This document shows positions 5,602-6,396 of a DNA stretch of 6,396 nt, in pieces. Source of the stretch: Succinatimonas sp. UBA7265 (GTDB taxonomy: Bacteria; Pseudomonadota; Gammaproteobacteria; Enterobacterales; Succinivibrionaceae); contig DKSD01000031.1 in assembly GCA_002473165.1 (NCBI GenBank), positions 1 to 6,396 on the forward strand, given 5' to 3'. The translations under genes were made by a program, and so were the position numbers. The first letter of the stretch is position 1. Every line of letters starts with the position of its first letter. The notes under the pieces were generated by a model, which made no database searches, was not told the DNA's origin, and worked only from the letters and a program-made list of their open reading frames with translations.

Positions 5602-5673
5602 GACCCCATAGTTAAATGGATATAACGAGCCCCTCCTAAGGGCTAGTTGTAGGTTCGATTCCTACTAGGGTCG
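5602..5673 (+). tRNA. tRNA-Arg (anticodon CCT)
   Basis: A complete 72-nt cloverleaf. The acceptor is GACCCCA/TAGGGTC with discriminator G5673, the D-stem is GTTA/TAAC, and the anticodon stem is AGCCC/GGGCT with loop CTCCTAA. Anticodon CCT (5635-5637) reads AGG. The T-stem is GTAGG/CCTAC around TTCGATT. The D-loop and anticodon arm are nearly identical to E. coli argW as I recall it. Two oddities: the sixth acceptor pair is a C-A mismatch, and no CCA is encoded (AAT follows), although CCA is normally genomic in Gammaproteobacteria. Confidence 0.95.
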
Positions 5674-5703
5674 AATCCGCCTCATTCCCAATTCCCTCCC
5701 CCG

Positions 5704-5738
5704 GCACCGATTTCAGCATCCACGGTGTTTTGTTTTTT
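5704..5738 (+). terminator. Intrinsic terminator after tRNA-Arg
   Basis: CACCG (5705-5709) and CGGTG (5723-5727), extended by a G-T pair (5704/5728), form a short stem with a 13-nt loop followed by TTTTGTTTTTT (5728-5738). It lies 30 bp after the tRNA. The stem is short, but the T-rich tract is strong. Confidence 0.65.
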
Positions 5739-5838
5739 CGCTTATCCGACCTCTGTTTCCTTATAGACGCAATCCATGGGAACCACGGGAAATGCTGCTC
5801 TAGCCTTAAAATTATTTATGATATTTCAAATTATTAGC

Positions 5839-5895
5839 AAGTTAACGATACAGATTTTTTGATTTTTGCAAAATTTGTATCGTTAAAAAGTTAAC
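5839..5895 (+). repeat. Long hairpin flanked by AAGTTAAC, copy A
   Basis: The arms 5842-5858 (TTAACGATACAGATTTT) and 5870-5886 (AAAATTTGTATCGTTAA) pair over 17 positions, 16 Watson-Crick plus one G-T, around an 11-nt loop. AAGTTAAC occurs at 5839-5846 and again at 5888-5895. There is no U-tract after the stem on the + strand, so it is not a standard terminator. A similar arrangement occurs on the minus strand at 2209-2166. Confidence 0.75.
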
Positions 5896-5929
5896 ATATT
5901 GATATAAAATCATAAAACAGACAATTACC

Positions 5930-6043
5930 AAAAATACTACATTTCCCGGTTTTTCATCTCCAAAAGACACGGGTAAATCGCTCTAATCCTTGTCGCATCA
6001 AGGTTTGTGTGCTGTCGTGATTGTGAAAACAGGTAGTATTTTT
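5930..6043. repeat. 11-bp inverted repeat spanning 114 bp
   Basis: AAAAATACTAC (5930-5940) and GTAGTATTTTT (6033-6043) are perfect reverse complements. Nested inside are ATTTCCCG (5941-5948) and CGGGTAAAT (5970-5978), which pair over 8 positions with one bulged T. CGGGAAATG at 5786-5794 is also the exact reverse complement of 5940-5948. The arrangement could be the ends of a very short mobile element or a structured RNA; no function can be assigned. Confidence 0.5.
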
Positions 6044-6174
6044 CGAACGCGCCGCCAGGCTTTTGGGGTGAAACGGCAGGATTTAAGGCTGCAATCGTCC
6101 GCACGCAAAAAAAACGCTGAGATTATGTATACTTGACTGAGATTTTCAGTTTTGCCAGCACCGGAGCGGCCGCC

Positions 6175-6396
6175 ATGATCAGGTATCCTCTGGGGATCCA
6201 GACTTTCGAGGAGATCCGCACAGAGCGCTATCTTTACGTCGACAAAACCGCCTGTGTGTATGAACTTGTAAACCGCAGCAAATATGCCTTTTTCACAAGG
6301 CCGCGCCGCTTTGGCAAGTCGCTGCTGGTGAGCACTTTAGATGCCTATTTCTCCGGAAAAAAGCAACTCTTTGAACCCAAAAGTAGACTACATAGC
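6175..6396 (+). CDS. AAA-ATPase-like / PD-(D/E)XK family protein, 5' end only
   Basis: The frame begins at ATG 6175, with GGAG (6163-6166) 8 nt upstream, and stays open for 74 codons to the window edge, so the gene is partial. The N-terminus reads MIRYPLGIQTFEEIR, then YLYVDKTACVYEL (19-31) and FFTRPRRFGKSLLVSTLDAYF (split as FFTRPRRFGKS and LLVSTLDAYF, 39-59). These are the hallmark segments of the AAA-ATPase-like family (PF09820 as I recall), whose Walker-A-like motif is RPRRFGKSLLLS and which usually carries a C-terminal PD-(D/E)XK nuclease-like domain. Such genes occur in many copies in some gut anaerobes, and their cellular role is poorly known. The last eight residues, after LFE, do not follow the family's usual LF-x-G-L continuation. 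Confidence 0.85.
   Translation, partial: MIRYPLGIQTFEEIRTERYLYVDKTACVYELVNRSKYAFFTRPRRFGKSLLVSTLDAYFSGKKQLFEPKSRLHS

Larger units (their letters stand above)
5739..6174. other. Gene-free AT-rich spacer between tRNA-Arg and the edge gene
   Basis: No convincing coding frame is seen on either strand. The part from about 5800 to 5940 is strongly AT-rich, unlike the GC-rich genes to the left. The stretch holds a long hairpin (5842-5886) flanked by two AAGTTAAC copies, a widely spaced 11-bp inverted repeat (5930-5940 and 6033-6043) with a smaller hairpin inside it, and a TATACT -10-like hexamer at 6128-6133 without a recognisable -35 at the right distance. Confidence 0.7.

Noticed and set aside
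5674..6174. CRISPR array or an integrase attachment repeat in the spacer
   Set aside because: No regularly spaced direct repeats occur, and no copy of the tRNA 3' end is found to the right within the window.

Overview
The window is most likely from a polar-flagellated gammaproteobacterium. It carries flgM, flgN, flgO, flgP and flgT, the set found together in Vibrio and Aeromonas relatives, and a tRNA-Arg(CCT) very similar to the E. coli gene (both comparisons from memory). The GC-rich coding DNA with strongly AT-rich spacers, and an AAA-ATPase-like/PD-(D/E)XK family gene at the right edge, would fit an anaerobic Aeromonadales lineage such as Succinivibrionaceae, but that placement is inference.

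Layout. Positions 1-203 hold a sigma-28-type promoter and a long leader for flgM (204-560, +). Two back-to-back hairpin terminators (568-623) separate flgM from a convergent two-gene unit read leftward: a short single-stranded-DNA-binding-like protein (2074 to 1706), translationally coupled by a GTGA overlap to a CobS-like AAA+ ATPase (1709 to 633). To its right, also read leftward, is a tightly packed flagellar operon: flgO (4225 to 3155), flgP (3140 to 2670) and flgN (2670 to 2212). It starts from an excellent sigma-54 promoter at 4312-4327. flgT (4368-5552, +) diverges from it. Next come a near-consensus stable-RNA promoter, tRNA-Arg(CCT) at 5602-5673, and a terminator. About 435 bp of AT-rich, gene-free DNA with several inverted repeats follows, and then the 5' end of an AAA-ATPase-like gene that runs off the window.

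How it works together. FlgO, FlgP and FlgT are exported outer-membrane or periplasmic proteins that build the H-ring-type disc around the sheathed or polar basal body. FlgN chaperones the hook-filament junction proteins. FlgM restrains sigma-28 until the hook is finished. The promoters match the usual order: sigma-54 for the mid-stage flgOPN operon and sigma-28 for flgM.

The main anomalies are these: the ssb/AAA+ ATPase pair lodged between flgN and flgM, with no cobalamin or VWA partner in view; an unusually long FlgO with a C-terminal extension of about 160 residues; two related stem-loop plus AAGTTAAC elements; and a tRNA-Arg lacking an encoded CCA, next to AT-rich, repeat-containing DNA.
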